64,000 nucleotides of DNA from Eretmocerus hayati (Eukaryota; Arthropoda; Insecta; Hymenoptera; Aphelinidae): positions 87,142,907 to 87,206,906 of the forward strand of contig CM056744.1 in assembly GCA_029851415.1 (NCBI GenBank), in the 5' to 3' direction. The notes below the pieces were generated by a model. It was given only the letters and a program-made list of their open reading frames with translations, was not told where the DNA came from and made no database searches. Position numbers and translations under genes: made by a program. This document shows, in pieces, positions 12,051 through 23,219 of this stretch (positions are counted from its first letter, which is position 1; every line of letters begins with the position of its first letter).

Positions 12051-12303
12051 ACGAAATATCCTATAATATAGAAAAACCATCGTCAGACATGGAATATAAA
12101 AACTGCTTAGGCTTGAATATATTATAAAGTCTGTGTGATAGAAGAGACACAAGTCTGGAAGTCGGTCAGGAGTATTGTTCAAACCCAGAACAATTGGGCT
12201 ACCGATAGCCGCCGAAACAAACCACACCAGCATTATAGTTAGCCAAACTCTCCTGTTGTTTCTGTGCCTTGCATACTCTATTGGCCGTGTTACTGCAAAG
12301 TAT
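12051..12303 (-). CDS. Dop2R: D2-like dopamine receptor, exon for DRY-TM4-ECL2-TM5
   Basis: The acceptor ATTTCAG is at 12310-12304. The first base, A, completes the Arg codon of DRY begun in exon 21445-21554. The product runs Y-FAVTRPIEYARHRNN (second cytoplasmic loop), then TM4 with W..SAAIGSPIVLG, then the second extracellular loop NNTPDRLPDLCLFY carrying the Cys that pairs with the one at the top of TM3, then TM5 with YSSLSSFYIPC. The TM5 serines are those expected to contact catechol hydroxyls in dopamine receptors, and the TM5 Pro is present. The exon ends RIFR followed by GTGAGT, phase 0; 253 nt equals one base plus 84 codons. The match to insect D2-like receptors is close throughout. 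No stop or frameshift is present. Confidence 0.95.
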
Positions 12304-15300
12304 CTGAAATTCAGAGATCAGAAATATTCTAATGAAACTTGCATCGCATAGTTGGGGAGTGAAAGGAAAATGGGAAGGAGTGCTCGTCAAAGTTTCTTTT
12401 TGATTGAACAAGAAGTTTTAGGATATGATATGTGGAAATCCAAAGCCTTGAATGACGACACGATTGATCCATCAAGCGCAAGACTGGTGCAAGAAGATTT
12501 ACTCTTTTCATTCCTGCGTACAATCCGAGAAGTAATATCATATTCGACATAGAAACAGAACGTTCGAACAATGTTCCTGTAATAGATAGTCTCAAATTCA
12601 TCCTTCACTTTTCAAGAAGATTTTTGAGCTTTTGCGAGACATCATGGTTATCAACGGCTTGATCGCAGAATGATTTCTGAATATAGGAGTCAATTGATCA
12701 TATTGGCTGATCCTGCTTGAATTTTTCATGGAAGCAACATCTTATGCAACACAAAGTTTTAGGTTATTATTATGAAACTCTCTCCAAACCTGAGTGATTA
12801 TGAGTCACACTGACTAGGAGGTCACGAGAATCATTTCGTCCGAGACAGTCTGGAATGGTTGAGATCTTTGGGCAGGAATTCGGTCTTCGGGGTGTCGGAG
12901 AGCTCATACAACACATTAAAGTATATTTCTGAACAAAAACTTCAACACTTTCAAAGTATTTTGGACGAAACTATTCTTGTATCAATGATTTCCAAAATAT
13001 GAACAATACCAGAAATCTCATAATATCCCCTTATCTATTATGATCTTTTTTTTGAGACAATCTCGAACAATCCTCCAAAATATGAAGAAGGAATGGGGTT
13101 TACAAATTGGAATCATGTTTCAGACTATTCCTTTCAACATTGTTGATCGAAGCTATGGTCCATAGCATAAACTCTCCATTCCCCATGGATTCCTACCAAA
13201 ATTCTTTGTATCTCTGGGAAATCTTTCTTTGATTGTGATTGGGGAAAAGTCTATCTATTTTTTGCAATAAAATTTCTGTAGTTCCAATTCACGAATATGC
13301 AATTGAAGGAATTTGAGAAGGCTGCAAAAAATTTATTGAAGTTGCCCTGACATTTTCTTAAGGTCATAGATGCCCTCGATAAGCAAGGAAGTGGGAAGCA
13401 AGAGGAACTCAATTCCCCAAAAATCCGTTTCTTAAAAGATTTCAAAAGTTCATATCTCAATGTTAATAGTTGGTTTCTTTCATACAAAATCGACCACATC
13501 CTTCGATGATGCTGAGTAAAGTCCTCCTCATCCATTTTTCCCGACTTCAGAGAAATAGTCTCCAACGTTGTGCTTGGGTCTTGCACCGATTTTCTCAGTT
13601 TTATTTATGTTCTTAGCCTCTTCACTTCGAAAAATGAACTTTACTGCACATGCGCAGGAGTTTAGGCTCCTAAAACCAATGTAATTGAGAACGAAGGGAA
13701 TGCCAAGGAAATTTCTCCCAAAATTACCACTCGGTCAAGTCCCTTTGACGCACTCGGACCAAAGTTAAAGATCTGAATGGTAATTAAGCCTCTACTCGAG
13801 AGGCAGCATCGAATCGAGTTCCGTGAGAAGTTTGCGCAATACTCGCGTCTACCCTCCTAATGCATGACTCAACATCCCTACGTTGTAAGTTCACTTCAAA
13901 CATATCGAATTGACATCGCCAAGAGCTTATTTTGAAGGAAAACTCCTTGGGTTCCTAATAAAATCGATCCCAGTAGCCATAATTCTCAATCATGCACAGG
14001 GAGACTTATTTTTTGATCTGCGGAAGCTGAGAATGGTCATTTCATGTGGAGAAAACGATGCAGGATTCAAAAACAAAGTCGAAGACTATTCCTTCTGGGA
14101 TCATATTTCACATTGAAACAAGATCGAATAATTCACTATCCGGCTAACGGCCAGTCCGGAGGGAACCCGAATATTTCGCCTAATTAATGCCGCTTTGATC
14201 AGCCTATGCATGTGATCGGGTGATATTAATGATTGATTCGCTGACAGCATTCAATCCTCCTATTTTCGTCCCAGAATTAATGATTCAGGCAAAGCATAAT
14301 GAAATTCCCAATGAATTAAGTCATTCCACGTCGGAACATATGCATTCTTCCTCAAGATGATCATGATATTCTTTAGCTTGCCGAGCTAGGTACCCTGATT
14401 GATGCTCACACCCGCTCACGTTTTTTGCAAATTAAATTCCGAATTCTTGGACGTGGAAACGCTAATTTGATTGGCAATTTCAATACGCAGGTAAATTAAT
14501 ATCTGATTTTGGGTGGAAATGTTATGTTGTTGAAATGAATAAGAAATAGGCGAGGCATGACCGGGTTGGAGCATGTATTCCCTTGATGATCTTCCAATCA
14601 AGAGAGTGGCACGAGATTCTGTGTGCTACCAATAAATATTATTCCGGAGGTAAGTCAATATCTGGAAATTTCATTCAATACCAATGAAAACTCATGAAGA
14701 ATAATCACATTCTCAGAATCATTGCATATAGCCGCAACTTAAAAATACGCCGGTGCGTATTGGGTTGGGATTCGGGCGGGGACTCCGGGCTGGCCTTAAA
14801 ACTTCAGATGATACAAACCAAGAGGTCTAGCATTAACGTAGCTGGAAGAAGAGTCAATAAGTCGTGCTTTGATAATGCATCCCGCGTAAAGAGATGCTAA
14901 GTGCAAACTCAGCAAGGAGGATAACGATACCTTGGTCGCTTCACGCGAGACAGCTCTCAACAATCACGAGAGATTCGTCCAACAAAAAATGAGATAGAGG
15001 TATCTAATACAGACCTATTTTAACCATAACAAGATCTGGAGAGCTCACAAATCATCAGATGAAATACGCAAAGCCAACACAATGAATGAGGAGAATGCCA
15101 AAGACGATAACGGTTTCTGGTCCCTGGAGATGGAACAATGTCAGACTGTTGAAGGAGTTCCTCTGACCAACCTCCAACATTTGCATATAAAGTGATTTTT
15201 AAACACTGGACAAAATCCTAGGAAGATGGAATAACTCAGCCATAGTCCAGAAATCGTGTAATTGGGATGAGTACGATTGTAACAATGATAGGAGCAGTCT

Positions 15301-15639
15301 ACCTTCTGCCACCTGCAATAAAATTTTGTCCAACATCATGAAGAGCTGAACCTGCTCATCTGGGAACTTTATTGACGGCCATGCACCAGTGATTCTACCG
15401 TTTGTGAATTTCATAAATATTTACGACTCTATGATAAAAACCGAGAACTGCACAACTCTATGCCTACTAGGGAATCGAGATGAGTCGAATGGAGTTATTT
15501 GAAGCCTGTGCAAGGTGACCATCACTCGAGTAAGACTAGGCGAAGATGATATAACAAATCAATATCCCGGGAGCTCAACTGTTGATGACCGGACCGAAGA
15601 TCTCGAAGTATAATGATATAAGGAGAGAGTCCACAACAA
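12304..15639 (-). other. Receptor intron, 3' portion upstream of the TM4 exon
   Basis: Part of the 9.1-kb intron between the DRY-split exons. Minus-strand ORFs at 12199-12608, 13251-13586 and 15199-15414, and plus ORFs at 13910-14116 and 14694-14900, are short and unrecognised. The segment from about 14760 becomes less AT-rich, and 15200-15640 may be eroded gag or protease sequence of the gypsy remnant that follows, but I cannot align it. Confidence 0.4.
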
Positions 15640-16902
15640 GGTGGGATATTCCAAGAGCACAGTAGGGAGACGCGTGACATCGGCCTTGAGGCTGATGAGA
15701 GTCGATACGGAGGTTGATGACGAATCTTGAACAACTGTGATACAAGTGATGGAAGAATTGAATCATGACTTGTTGTTAGACATGGATTCCATTGACGTGT
15801 AGCAGCCAGATACGGAAAATTCGGACGGATGGATGAGAGGAAGTCGGTATTCAAAGACGGATATGAAGAATCCATTGGGACGAATGAGGTCCCGAAAAAC
15901 TCGCTCATACGCTGCTTGCACTAGACTGGCAGCGATTGAGCAAGACAGGAAGAAGTTTCTCGGTGTGAAGGTCCACGAAACAACCAACGAGGCTGAAGAC
16001 AGCTTCAATTTGACCAATCTCACGAAGGACGTGATCACACTTTTGGGCAACACGCCAATTAGGAACAAGTACAGGCGGATGTTACCTGCCATGTTGAACG
16101 TGGCACGAGAAGAGGTCAAATGATTCGCTGATGTAGTGTGTATTGAGCGACCGAAAGGGGTTCAGAGCAGCGCACCTGCCTTGGTGAGAAGAATTGACGG
16201 CGAATACAGGCTCCGTAACAACTATTGGTACTTGAAAGAAGCGATGGAAAAGGGTGCGTATCTCTTGCCAAACATGGACTCCATAATGGGGAAGTTGGGG
16301 AGGGCCAGATATATTGCAAGAATCGAATTGAGAGAAGCTTATCTCCGAATTTTGATGGACGAGGACAGTGAAGGATACACGAGCTTCTTCGTGCCCGGTG
16401 CTGGCTTCTAGTACTTCCTATTTATGCCATGAGGCTCAGCCAATGCTCCAGCCACGTTCTAGGGACTTATAGATAAATTATTCAGCCTCGATCCGAAACC
16501 TCTTGTGTTTGGGTCTCTGGACGACATCATTGTGGGAACAGATACATATGAGGACTATGCAGAATACGTCAAACATCTTCTCGTGCTCCGCTCCAAAACT
16601 TGTTCCCGAAAATATTTGAAACCCATGAAAACCAGGCCCTTACGCAAGATGGACGGGCAATCTGTACCTTCCGAGATTGAAGACTTGATCTTGTCTTGAT
16701 GGGATGTGTCAGTTTATTCAGTGGCAGACAATGGCAAGGAATTTGATGATAAATTTCTGGCCGACCGATTGTCCGAGTAAGAGTTCAAGTAGGGGCACCC
16801 CTCTCTCCCCATACTCACCCCAGGCAAACTCTACAGAATGTCAGAGTAGGACTCTGAGGACTATAATATCTCAGTACGTCCTGGATGATCACAGAGAATG
16901 GG

Positions 16903-18025
16903 ACTTGTGTATTTGTCGCAGCCATTTGGTAGAATCAGCCGTTTGGCCGAAAGGCTAGCCACTTGGCCAAACGGCGCTGTTTCATTAGCAGAAATTTTAT
17001 CCTATAATCGGACTAGCCTTATGGCGAAACGGCTGCCCGCCTTTAGCCTTTTGGCGAAGAGGCGGAGAGGATCAGCCCAATCGTATAGAAGGTTTGTGAT
17101 CGAGTTATGCCATTAGGTTTACGCAAGTTCGCATCGAATCGCTGAATAGCCGCGACTTGTATATGGTGTAGACATCATTTTCTCGAGTGGTTTCTGTCCT
17201 TTTAATTCGAGAATGACAGAACAAGTAGATGACGCAGCTGCAGTTTTCTCTGTTTGAGATTCTCTTTTTATGCTCGAATTGAAGAGCACCATCAAAATTT
17301 TCAACGAAACAGCGAAAAGCATAGACTCGATAGTATATTTAAGAGTATTTTGGGTGAGGTAATAGATGCAAGACATGAAGTATATAAGATTGGGATATTG
17401 GTCGGAACTTCGAAAAACTGGTGTTCAAGAGCTAATCTTCAAGTCAGCACAGTAGATTTTACTGGTGTCATGAATGACGAAGGAATCACGCTTCGAGAGT
17501 CGTTGTCGAGATCGTCTAGCTTCAAAAGACAAGGTTTCCAGACCAGCCTTCAAAATTCCGATATCAAACAAAGAAATGCTCTTGTTAAGAGAAAAATTTG
17601 GAATGTAATTCTAGGTGTCATCCAAGTTCGTATCGTAATAAGAATTGATGTTTGACGGTTGATGAAACAAAGTGACCCAGAACTATGTATCAGTTCTCTA
17701 GTTTGTACCATAGTATGTTAGACGATTGAATTCAAATAGTACAAATGAATATCAAATGACTCATTTCACCCTCACCCTTGACATACGATTCATTCGCAGA
17801 TTCAAAATAAAAAATTCGGCCACATTGGTATGTGTCCGAGATTCGTCCGGGTCGATCACGAACCTTCAATGCGATCGGGATGACCCCCCCTTTTTCTCTT
17901 GGCCAAAAGGATAGCCCGATTGTAGAATGAAATTTCTGAAAACAAAATGGCGCGGTTTGCACAAGTACCTAGCCTTCTAGCCAAACGACTTATTCTACCA
18001 AATGGCTGTGACATATACACGAACT
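16903..18025. mobile_element. Element A: 1.1-kb TIR element inside the gypsy integrase
   Basis: The left arm (16903 to about 17105) and right arm (about 17853-18025) are inverted copies of roughly 180-200 bp. Both contain the block CAGCCATTTGGTAGAAT followed by the GTTTGGC...AAGGCTAG region, and both end near a GTGATCGA motif. Translated in matching orientation both arms read SQPFGRISRLA, a chance but handy marker of their homology. The gypsy integrase stops just before the left arm and resumes just after the right arm, which fixes the borders to within a few bases. The 750-bp interior contains a 133-codon ORF (17254-17655, plus) with no recognised domain. It is probably a non-autonomous DNA transposon. 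Confidence 0.75.
17254..17655 (+). CDS. 133-codon ORF inside element A, unrecognised
   Basis: The ORF opens between the two arms of element A, beginning MRFSFYARIEEHHQNFQ. It lacks a DDE-type signature, zinc-binding residues or any other feature of a transposase that I can recognise, and is too short to be one. It may be captured host DNA, a relic of a longer protein, or chance. It is listed because it fills most of the interior of a defined element. Confidence 0.15.
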   Translation: MRFSFYARIEEHHQNFQRNSEKHRLDSIFKSILGEVIDARHEVYKIGILVGTSKNWCSRANLQVSTVDFTGVMNDEGITLRESLSRSSSFKRQGFQTSLQNSDIKQRNALVKRKIWNVILGVIQVRIVIRIDV

Positions 18026-18456
18026 CAAGCACGCCTCGAAAACAGCTGAGCAGTCGCACTGCACACTGATCCCGCTTTCTTAAACTATGGACGAGATTTG
18101 AACACGGTAGAGTTCGAGAGGTGAACTGAAAAACGAGAAACCTGTGGAGCAGATCGATGTATCTAGGTGGGTGGACGAAATGAAGTGATTGGACGAGTTA
18201 AGGGACTTCATGATGAAAAATATCGACCAAGCTCGTGAATAGCAGGCTGCGCACTACAACTGTAGACGCGAGCACGCACAGTCTCAATAGTCCAGAGGGT
18301 ATAAATTCCTTACAATGAATTTGGTGGATCAATTCGTAAACAGCAAGCTGACAACGGATTCTTACGCAGATTTCGCTGCTGAATACGAATCCGAGGAGAT
18401 CACTTGCGATTTTCACGGAGAAGTTGATCAAAAAGCTATTGAAAGCTGATGAAATT

Positions 18457-18920
18457 CAGTGTTTGGGCATTTGCGGGACGGTGGTTGCGCGGATCTCGAA
18501 ATGGTTTCTCTAAAATTTGTAGCTCTCTTCGAAATGCAAATTTTGAATCGCGTCACGATAAAACAGGTCGTCTAGTTGCGGCGTAAAGTCAAGTAGAAAA
18601 TTTGTCCCGAGTCCCCGTGGAGGGGGAAGTTTCGCTACTTCCCCTCCGTTGCTCGCTGTACCCAGCGCTGCAGGGATGGCATAGGGCCTGCTGCATTATA
18701 CTGCTGCCCAAGATGCAAATTTCTCCTGCAGCGAGACTTCCCCCTCCACGGGAACTCGTAACAAATTTCCTAATTGACTTTACGCCCCAACTAGATGTCC
18801 TATTTTATCGTATACTTGATTCAAAATTTGTATCTCGAAGACAGCTACAACTGTTAGAGGAACCATTTCCAGATCCGCGCTACCGCCGTCCCGCAAATAC
18901 CCAAAATAGTATATTACTGT
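18457..18920. mobile_element. Element C: hairpin MITE nested in element B
   Basis: Inverted arms of about 200 bp start with CAGTGTTTGGGCATTTGCGG on the left and its diverged complement on the right (18900-18920). They continue through a GCGCGGATCT block, a GGCGTAAAGTCAA block and CCCGTGGAGGGGGAAGT, meeting around a GC-rich 60-80 bp centre that includes GCTGTACCCAGCGCTGCAGG. Arm identity looks about 80-85 percent, so it is older than the 50-kb hairpin. An ORF through the fold (18602-18925) is a by-product of the repeat. Confidence 0.75.
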
Positions 18921-19040
18921 ACTAGGCTGAGAAGTTAGATTTCCGCGACTGCGAGATGGTAATGCCGAGGCGAAGCCGAGGCATCGATATCACGCTGTCA
19001 TGGGCATATCACTTTTCTGCCGAGTGCTGTATACTATTTT

Positions 19041-19762
19041 TTCTCCTCTCGGCCCGAAAGTACGTCGAAATTTTATTAATTAGTACAAAAATACGTGTTT
19101 AACCTCACTCTGCAGTTGTTTACAATTTTGAAGGGGTGGGCTGTACAAGCAGACGACCTCACAGCTTTTACTTACTGCTTTCGCTGCATACTTGTGACGT
19201 GAAGTATTCGTCCGCCCGACTTTTGCAAAAGCGAGGCGTCAGCCGAGCTTTTGCTGGTCGGGGCGGATGTAAGCAAAAAAATAATAGAGTGATTTGTTCT
19301 GTGGGTGAAAACTGAATGATATATTATCACATGATCCAATTTGGGCCTCGAATTCGATACAAAGATGTGTCCGCACAAAGTCATCGTGGCTCTAAGCTCT
19401 TGTCACTGACAATGAGTATTTTGTGTGGCTTGTCAATTTATGTCATGGGGCATTAGAAATCCTGCTCTATAGTCGGCTTCTGAGAGCTTTCTGTTCAAGC
19501 AGCAGTATTTATGAAAGGATACCGCCTGTCAAGTGTACACAGATCATAAATAAACAAATTGATGAACATAACCTCGATAGGTTATGTTTCGCATGCATGT
19601 CTCATGCGCTCTCTGCACAGCGAAACAGCGCAGGCAGCGAAAGATGCAGCATAAATTGACAGCCAATCAGAGCGCGAGTTGACTCGTGCCGGCAGCAAAA
19701 GTCGAGCTTTCGTGACCAAAATGAGGCGCGGAAGGACGTACTTTCATGCCGGGAGGAGGAAA
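19041..19762. mobile_element. Element D: second TIR element nested in element B
   Basis: Short imperfect terminal inverted repeats of about 26 bp: TTCTCCTCTCGGCCCGAAAG then TACGTC on the left, and GACGTA then CTTTCATGCCGGGAGGAGGA on the right. The interior includes a GC-rich imperfect palindrome around 19208-19268 (AAGCGAGGC / AGCCGAGCTTTTGC). No ORF resembles a transposase. Shorter TIRs make this call weaker than A-C. Confidence 0.55.
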
Positions 19763-20090
19763 ACTGAATTTTATCAGCTTTTGGTCGCTTTTTGATCAAC
19801 TTCTCCATCAAAATCGCGAGTGATCTCTCCGAATTCGTATCCAGCAATAAAATCTGCATAAGAATCCGTTGTCAGCTTGCTGTTTGCGAATTGGTCCAGG
19901 CACAACTTTACACCCACTGGACTACAAGTCGGGGAAATAGTTGGAAAAAAGCGTTCTTCCTGTCAAATGCCACGAAGAGGTTGTCCAAGAAACTCGCGCC
20001 CAGGTATGAAGGACCGTTCAAGATTGTAGTGGTTAAATCACCGCTAGTTTATGTGCTAGAGTGGAACGTAGGTAGGAATTTCTTATGAGA

Positions 20091-21444
20091 GCTCTAAGCT
20101 CGTACCTTCAGGAATTACGAAACCCACCCCAGAAAATTCATGTTCCTCAAATTTGCAACAGCCAGAAAATTATCTCAGGAATCCTCGAAATTGACACTTC
20201 CTTTAGCTGAAATTGGCAAGATCCGAATGAATGTGGATTTAAACAAATAATACCATCTCGAAGAACGTGAAAACCCCTTCAAAATGGCCCCTGATGGAGT
20301 TCTCTAAGGTCAACTAGAGCCAAGTGGTGCAGCTCACAAAATCAAAGAAAAAAAACTTCGGGTGAGTTTAAACATTTAACCAGTAGTGTATGTCGTTGAT
20401 GAGATTTCCATACACGAGACTCGAAATAATTCACGCTTGAAAATCGTTGTAGAATAACTGATGAAACTTTGCGTATCCATGCGTATTTCAAGCAGGAAAA
20501 TCCATCAGATCATTGTCAAAGAAATCCGCGATTACAACGTGTCTCCCAAACTAAAGAGAGAGACCTGAGCACTCATCGGTGTGCATTGAATAAATACTTC
20601 AAATCTTCCAGAAAGAGCCAGTGCGACTACCAATACGAGACTCCATAGATGTTTGGAAGAATAGATTCTGGGCATATTCTTGTGGTGTCAAAGTGACTTG
20701 CCCATGACAGCTCAGGGATCTCACAAAATTACGACTACCTATAGGATTCTGTAGGAATTTTCTGAATAACCGATGATGAAGATTATTGAATCGCGTCGAA
20801 ATCACCAGCATCCATGTATCAATACTCAAATAAGCACGATTTACTCCCAGGTCTCTGTGTAGATGATTCATTCGTGAACTTTTATGCTTGTGAAAATTCA
20901 TTACAAGGCTTAAATTTCACTCAATTGAGCAAAAATTTCCCAGAGCGAAGAATGGTATTGATCAACAGTTTTCCAATGGATGAGTCATCCATGGAGTGGA
21001 TAATTCCCTTGGACTGTCCCCCGGAACAATTTCCAGTCTATTTGTAGGAAAACCTCATGTTCTCCTACAAGTAGACTGGTACTCTGTATGTTTTCGAAAT
21101 CTGATTATTCATTCAGATTCAATGAAATCTGATATTTTGTGAGACTTTTGCAAATATCCTTCTCGGCAATTTGATACTAGTCATATAGTGTCACAATTTG
21201 AACGTTACTTTAATCCAAAACCAGTCTTGATCTATAATAAATCATAACCATGGAAGAAAAACATTTCTCCTGAATATCAATGAAAATAAAGTGGTAAATG
21301 GATGAATTGGTCGATAATGAGAAGAAGAAAAAGTGAGCGAGAGGAAATGGAGGAAGCGAATAGAATTTTATATAACCTTTCCATTTTCGAGATTGCATAT
21401 TAATGATATGCCATTTGGCGCATGACCAAAATTCAGAAACTCAC
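20091..21444 (-). other. Receptor intron next to the TM3 exon, with a small hairpin
   Basis: After the gypsy remnant ends, 20100-20600 is unassigned. A short perfect-looking hairpin lies at 21032-21078: CCAGTCTATTTGTAGGA pairs with TCCTACAAGTAGACTGG across a 13-base loop. A 77-codon plus-strand ORF (20814-21047) contains FYACENSLQGLNFTQLSKNF and ends at the hairpin; it has a protein-like composition but no assignable family. Confidence 0.4.
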
Positions 21445-21554
21445 CTATCTACGGATATTGCCACCAAATTGAAAATGGAACTAGTACTACACATCACGTC
21501 CATTGCTATATAAAAATCACAAACAACTCCTGGCAAAGTCCATGTGCCGTACAC
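21445..21554 (-). CDS. Dop2R: D2-like dopamine receptor, TM3 exon
   Basis: 110-nt exon with acceptor TTATGTTACAG at 21565-21555 and donor GTGAGT at 21444-21439. The product is VYGTWTLPGVVCD, then FYIAMDVMCSTSSIFNL, then VAISVDR. It carries the Cys at the extracellular end of TM3 that forms the conserved disulfide, the Asp (IAMDV) that binds the amine of biogenic amines, and the D and R of the DRY motif. The Arg codon is split: AG here, A in the next exon. It begins in phase 0. The preceding exon, coding TM1, TM2 and the start of the first extracellular loop, should lie at higher coordinates; I searched for motifs such as MPFAVY and ADLL on the minus strand up to the window end and found none. 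Confidence 0.94.
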
Positions 21555-23219
21555 CTGTAACATAAAGGATGCTCCAATGAGAATCATTATCCAATATTGG
21601 ATGTATTCAATCTCATCATCCATTCTGATTGTCAAATATAATAGAAGCATTTGAAAAGACAATGCACAAATTTTATTGTTGTTTCCGGAGGGTTTGTTCA
21701 CTCTAGAAATTGGTTCACGTGAAAACGGGAGTGCTTAGATCTAGGATAATTTGATGAACTAGATTGAGCCCACCATCCCTATTTCAGTGTACCGGTGACG
21801 CTGTTCAATTGAATACCTTAAATTGTAATTTCTTGATGTCTAGAATTTGTGTACACTTTATGGCTCGAACTTTTTTCATGTTTGATCCAAACCGACATCT
21901 CATTTACATCCCTGAATATTATTAATAACTCCCTCTCTTACCCCCCACCCCAAATCCTTTCTTTTGATATTAAAGGTCTGAGTTGTCAGAGCCAGCGGTT
22001 GTATGTAACACCTGTGATTTTGCCTGTTGGCGAGGTCGATTCCTAAAGTCTGATAAGATTAATTGAAAATTGACGAAACTCCGTATCAAAAATGTCCATC
22101 TCACGAGTATTTTTCATCCCCTTCAACCCAGTCCTTCGAGAGTAAGGAGATAGATAGTATTATATTTCTCATTCTCATTTCAATGTAGAATGTGATCCTC
22201 AAAGAGACTCTCAAACGATCAGTATCTTCAGATGATTTGCATGGGCATAGTCTTCCATTCGCATGACGTGAATGAGGGAAGAATCACGATATTCCTAGAA
22301 GAGATATCAGCATCATCAGAAAGACATCTTATCAGAATGTTAGATGGATAATTTTGCTAAATAGTACACCGCAGACGGCTCTAATGTTCGGGATGTAATA
22401 GTGACAAGATACTGGATATATATCCTCACATTAGATGCGGAACCTATGTCTTACATAACAGTTTGTAGCGCTACAGCCTACGATAAGCCTGCTCGTCTTT
22501 CACCCTTAGCTCGACGATACGTAATTGATGAACAGCCCTCAACATGTACCGTACTTGCGCTAAGATATGGATTATGGGCATTGTAAACTTGGAGTCTAAG
22601 TTTCACGATGAGATTGTTAGTGCTCCAAGAGGACGTAAGTGATTATGGTCAGGAGTTTGCCAGGGTAGATTTAGAAGACGGGGATATGGTATGAGCCCAG
22701 TTGCATAATGCACGTTTGCATGGTTTTTAATATTGAATTTTTTACGTCAGTGGTTGATAACGAGTGGAATTATTCTTTCACAGTGTCGGTCTACGAGATA
22801 ATTTCAGAAGATCTCATATTTAAAACATGATAGGCAGTTAAAAAGTTTGTAAAGTTACCGAATTTTCACAAGCATCTTGGAAGAGCAAAAGCCATCACGT
22901 TTCCCTGCATACCATCCTTGGATATGGCTTCATGAGACTACACGTACTCAAGAACACACGTCAAACTTGAGAATGCGTGACCGAAATTCTTCATCAAACA
23001 TCAGCTACATATATAGAAATTCGTATGCATCATGCCAGTATAGCTTATAGGCTGAAGTATGAGCTCGCGTTGCATTAGTGGGACGGGGTGGGGGGGGGGG
23101 GGACAGGAAATCAGCGAGTCTCACTTTCGTGTATGTATTCCCTTCTCCGAGCTTCTGCGTAAACTTCTGCAGAGCTTGCACGATTGAAGCGTCAACAAAT
23201 TCTCATGGTATGGTTTCAG
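21555..23219 (-). other. Receptor 5'-side intron, start
   Basis: Unassigned DNA upstream of the TM3 exon. A G run at 23088-23101 precedes a candidate plus-strand exon. No TM1-TM2 coding sequence was found. Scattered short ORFs have no recognisable features. Confidence 0.4.

Larger units (their letters stand above)
18289..19924. mobile_element. Element B: 1.6-kb TIR element inside the gypsy integrase, with CAA target duplication
   Basis: The termini begin TAGTCCAG-GGGT on the left and the reverse complement ACCC-CTGGACTA on the right. The TIRs then continue for about 150 bp through shared CAAACAGCAAGCTGACAACG-type sequence (left) and GAAGTTGATCAAAAAGC. CAA occurs immediately outside both ends, a likely 3-bp target duplication. 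The insertion splits the integrase C-terminal domain between the AHYN-RRE segment and the WKKAFF/KLAPRYEGPF segment, and the reading frame is compatible across the site once one copy of CAA is discounted. The interior is occupied by two further inverted-repeat elements (C and D) and has no transposase. Confidence 0.8.
15640..20090 (+). pseudogene. Decayed Ty3/gypsy LTR-retrotransposon remnant (protease end, RT, integrase)
   Basis: Pol pieces occur in order on the plus strand. A retropepsin C-terminus is at about 15737-15800 (ELNHDLLLDMDS). Then comes the linker TNLTKDVITLLG, then RT from about 16060 to 16600 with LLPNMDSI, ARYIARIELREAYL, NAPATF and the catalytic box as SLDDII, where the usual aromatic before LDD is Ser. 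The frame is broken by stops after EEVK, after GAGF and in the MP-GSANAPATF region. RNase H and the start of integrase are missing. Integrase resumes with ADNGKEF at about 16724, then after a frameshift SPQANSTE and DDHREWD. It continues at 18026-18288 (AHYN.RRE) and 19925-20090 (KLAPRYEGPF). Two TIR elements split the integrase. No LTRs, primer-binding site or gag were recognised. It is a dead copy inside a receptor intron, inserted antisense to the host gene. Confidence 0.88.

Noticed and set aside
15522..16119. Overlapping minus-strand ORFs of 118-128 codons
   Set aside because: Antisense shadows of the gypsy protease-RT region read on the plus strand.
14700..20600. Search for LTRs flanking the gypsy remnant
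   Set aside because: No direct repeat of adequate length was seen on the two sides; the ends are probably lost.
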